Of a stretch of 64,000 nt of DNA, positions 62,545 through 64,000 are shown piece by piece (within the stretch, counting starts at the first letter, position 1; each line of letters opens with the position of its first letter). Below the pieces are notes generated by a model that did no database searches, was not told the DNA's origin, and worked only from the letters and a program-made list of their open reading frames with translations. Location: positions 1 to 64,000 of the forward strand of contig NZ_FQXM01000012.1 in assembly GCF_900129965.1 (NCBI RefSeq), given 5' to 3'. The position numbers and the translations under genes were made by a program. The stretch is from Clostridium grantii DSM 8605 (lineage in GTDB: Bacteria > Bacillota > Clostridia > Clostridiales > Clostridiaceae).

Positions 62545-63141
62545 ATGAAAAAAAATAAAAAATATTATGTAATTGTATTGTTAGGAGTTTTATTAACTGT
62601 TTTTATTAATAAGAATGTTGATGCTGTTTCAGGAAATCAAGGGTATGCTGTGTATAGAGATGGAGCATTTGGTGGCTTGTTTTGGCATGCTGCTATTATG
62701 AATAATCCATATAGCACGAGTGTTGATGCAGTAGTACATCATTCAGGAAAGGGATATGTTCAGAGAGACTCTTGGACCAAATTCATAGATGGGAATAGTT
62801 TTAAAGGGACGTACAGACCTAAATCAACACCATCTTCAGCTGATAGAGATTTGTTTGTTGCGATGGGAAGAAAATTAGCAGATGACCAGATTTCTTACAA
62901 CGCTGCTTATGAGGTGTATTACAATACAAGTACTTCAGGGAGTTGGGTAAATACAAATGAGATAACTTCAATGAGATGTGATGGAGTAGTTGAATATATT
63001 TATGAATGGTATGGTTATCGCGTTTATGGAAGTGATACTTATTGGGACGTGACAAAGGTTTCATTTTGGGGACGAGATCATCATAGCGGAACGGCAGTAA
63101 CTCCAGAAAAACAAGCAAGTTATCTAACTAAGGTTCCTTAA
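62545..63141 (+). CDS. Secreted papain-fold hydrolase-like protein (circularly permuted NlpC type)
   Basis: The 198-residue protein has a signal peptide (IVLLGVLLTVFINKNVDA). After it come a histidine in FWHAAIMNNP and a later cysteine in SMRCDGVVEYIYEWYG. Histidine before cysteine is the order seen in permuted papain-fold proteins (LRAT/YiiX type), which act on amides or lipids at the surface. I infer a hydrolase; the family is not certain. It follows the helical-repeat gene closely (27 bases). Confidence 0.65.
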   Translation: MKKNKKYYVIVLLGVLLTVFINKNVDAVSGNQGYAVYRDGAFGGLFWHAAIMNNPYSTSVDAVVHHSGKGYVQRDSWTKFIDGNSFKGTYRPKSTPSSADRDLFVAMGRKLADDQISYNAAYEVYYNTSTSGSWVNTNEITSMRCDGVVEYIYEWYGYRVYGSDTYWDVTKVSFWGRDHHSGTAVTPEKQASYLTKVP

Positions 63142-63163
63142 TGATATTAAGTAAAAGAATAAA

Positions 63164-63360
63164 TTATATCTCATATTCCGCACAATGATTTTCAGATTTA
63201 CTATATTTAAATTTTTGCAGTAAATATTCGTAACGTATCAAAAATTCTATTGTAAAAAGGTTTTTAATATACACAATTCAATGCCCTTTAAAGTCAAAAA
63301 TCGCATAAAAATATTAAATATCTTGAATTTTTATGCAGTCAGCGGAATATGAGTTATATA
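63164..63360. mobile_element. Inverted-repeat element of about 197 bp (third family)
   Basis: TTATATCTCATATTCCGC (63164-63181) and GCGGAATATGAGTTATATA (63342-63360) are terminal inverted repeats. Inside, GCATAAAAAT faces ATTTTTATGC. No reading frame. It lies in the otherwise gene-free stretch 63142-63562. ATATTCCGC-type ends resemble those of some IS1182-like elements, which is a guess. Confidence 0.6.
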
Positions 63361-63562
63361 TTAATTTAATACATGTTTATATTTTATTGTGATTAAGTTA
63401 GTGGATAAAAAACAGAAACCTATTAAGAGTGAAAATTTATTCTAGTGTAATAAAAACTTGATACATATACCTATTTATGGTAGCATTTAAAATAGAATGG
63501 ATGATAAATAAAATTATGAGTTATGTACAGGTACATAACGTTTGAAAGAGGTAGATATATAT

Positions 63563-63724
63563 ATGTCATTTTTGCAAATGATAGCAATGCTTATTATTGG
63601 AATCCTAATACTTATTGTTGGAGTAATAACTAAGAAAAAATGGTTGATGTTAATTTCTATAGTACCTTTTGCTTTCTCCTTGGGAAATATTATAGTGCTA
63701 CTTTTAATGTGGCTAGATCATTAG
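63563..63724 (+). CDS. Small two-helix membrane protein
   Basis: 53 residues from ATG 63563 (after AGAGGT): MIAMLIIGILILIVGVI then LMLISIVPFAFSLGNII. No family recognised; an upstream TTG start would add seven residues and lacks a ribosome site. Confidence 0.55.
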   Translation: MSFLQMIAMLIIGILILIVGVITKKKWLMLISIVPFAFSLGNIIVLLLMWLDH

Positions 63725-64000
63725 CCTAGTGGATAATGATCGTAATGGTAAAAAATTATATATTATCTTGAATGAGTCTTTTCGCGTAGTATTTTATAGC
63801 ATAAAATGTTTTATACAATGAGTGCAGCGAGGTGCTCAGGGTAAGAAAACTTTATGTTAAATTTCACATTATAATGGATTCTTGTTTAGTGATTAAATAG
63901 TATAAATTTGGAATTAAAAACTAGTATAAATTACATCCACTAAAAAAAATAAGAATAGAAGGGGCTAAAACCTAATATTTCTCCAAATTAGTATCATAAT
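63725..64000. other. Gene-free right end of window
   Basis: No frame, hairpin or promoter of note. A short GC-richer patch (GAGTGCAGCGAGGTGCTCAG near 63818) is the only compositional change. Confidence 0.5.

Overview
This is AT-rich Gram-positive DNA, almost certainly from the class Clostridia. Evidence for that: very low GC codon use, strong AGGAGG-type ribosome binding sites, a T-box leader, a Bce-type peptide-resistance module, DUF4317- and DUF6897-like proteins, and an archaeal-type aspartyl-tRNA synthetase of the kind found in clostridia. The genus cannot be fixed from the sequence. I saw no rRNA or tRNA gene and no CRISPR array.

Layout. 1-560: 5' part of a tyrosine recombinase and the outer end of its mobile element, which stops about 25 bases before the next operon. 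561-5320: a complete qatABCD anti-phage defence operon, followed by a small gene (5337-5693) whose end is supplied by an inserted 125-bp palindromic element. 5838-7128: a small membrane protein and a secreted protein. 7526-13778: a Bce-type antimicrobial-peptide sensing and resistance module (XRE regulator, response regulator, kinase, VanZ-like protein, lipoprotein, ABC transporter). Two transcription starts in it share a 32-bp direct-repeat operator. 13779-16731: mobile-element debris (palindromic element, IS91-like transposase, truncated integrase, gene stubs). 16898-31000: accessory metabolism and stress genes (ferredoxin-type protein, TspO-like, NUDIX, GNAT, metallo-hydrolases, LD-carboxypeptidase, MntA/HepT pair) mixed with many gene remnants and an IS4-type fragment. 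31010-37627: an FAD oxidoreductase, a two-component system, and a membrane Fe-S protein with a secreted partner. 37682-42249: a DUF2812/PadR operon, then a MarR regulator and a tandem ArsA-type ATPase operon that share the same operator sequence. 42385-45311: flavodoxin, VOC, GNAT, NUDIX and NYN genes. 45312-47125: a double T-box leader in front of a non-discriminating AspRS gene. 47260-57819: assorted housekeeping and hypothetical genes (DUF4846, NUDIX-GNAT fusion, Fe-S aldo/keto reductase, split permease, SelO, DUF4317, nitrilase, CPBP protease). 58429-61039: two tandem serine recombinases. 61432-63724: two secreted proteins (one a likely circularly permuted papain-fold hydrolase), a third small inverted-repeat element, and a small membrane protein.

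Functional reading. Three groups look like coherent systems: Qat defence (established), the Bce-type module with its shared operator (well-known type), and the MarR-controlled pair of ArsA-type ATPases with HSP20-like tails, which is the least understood. Three families of small non-autonomous inverted-repeat elements (125 bp x3; 100 bp x2 plus a fragment; about 197 bp x1) have inserted in or next to genes and at a terminator. Numerous truncated genes show this is a decaying, recombining accessory region.
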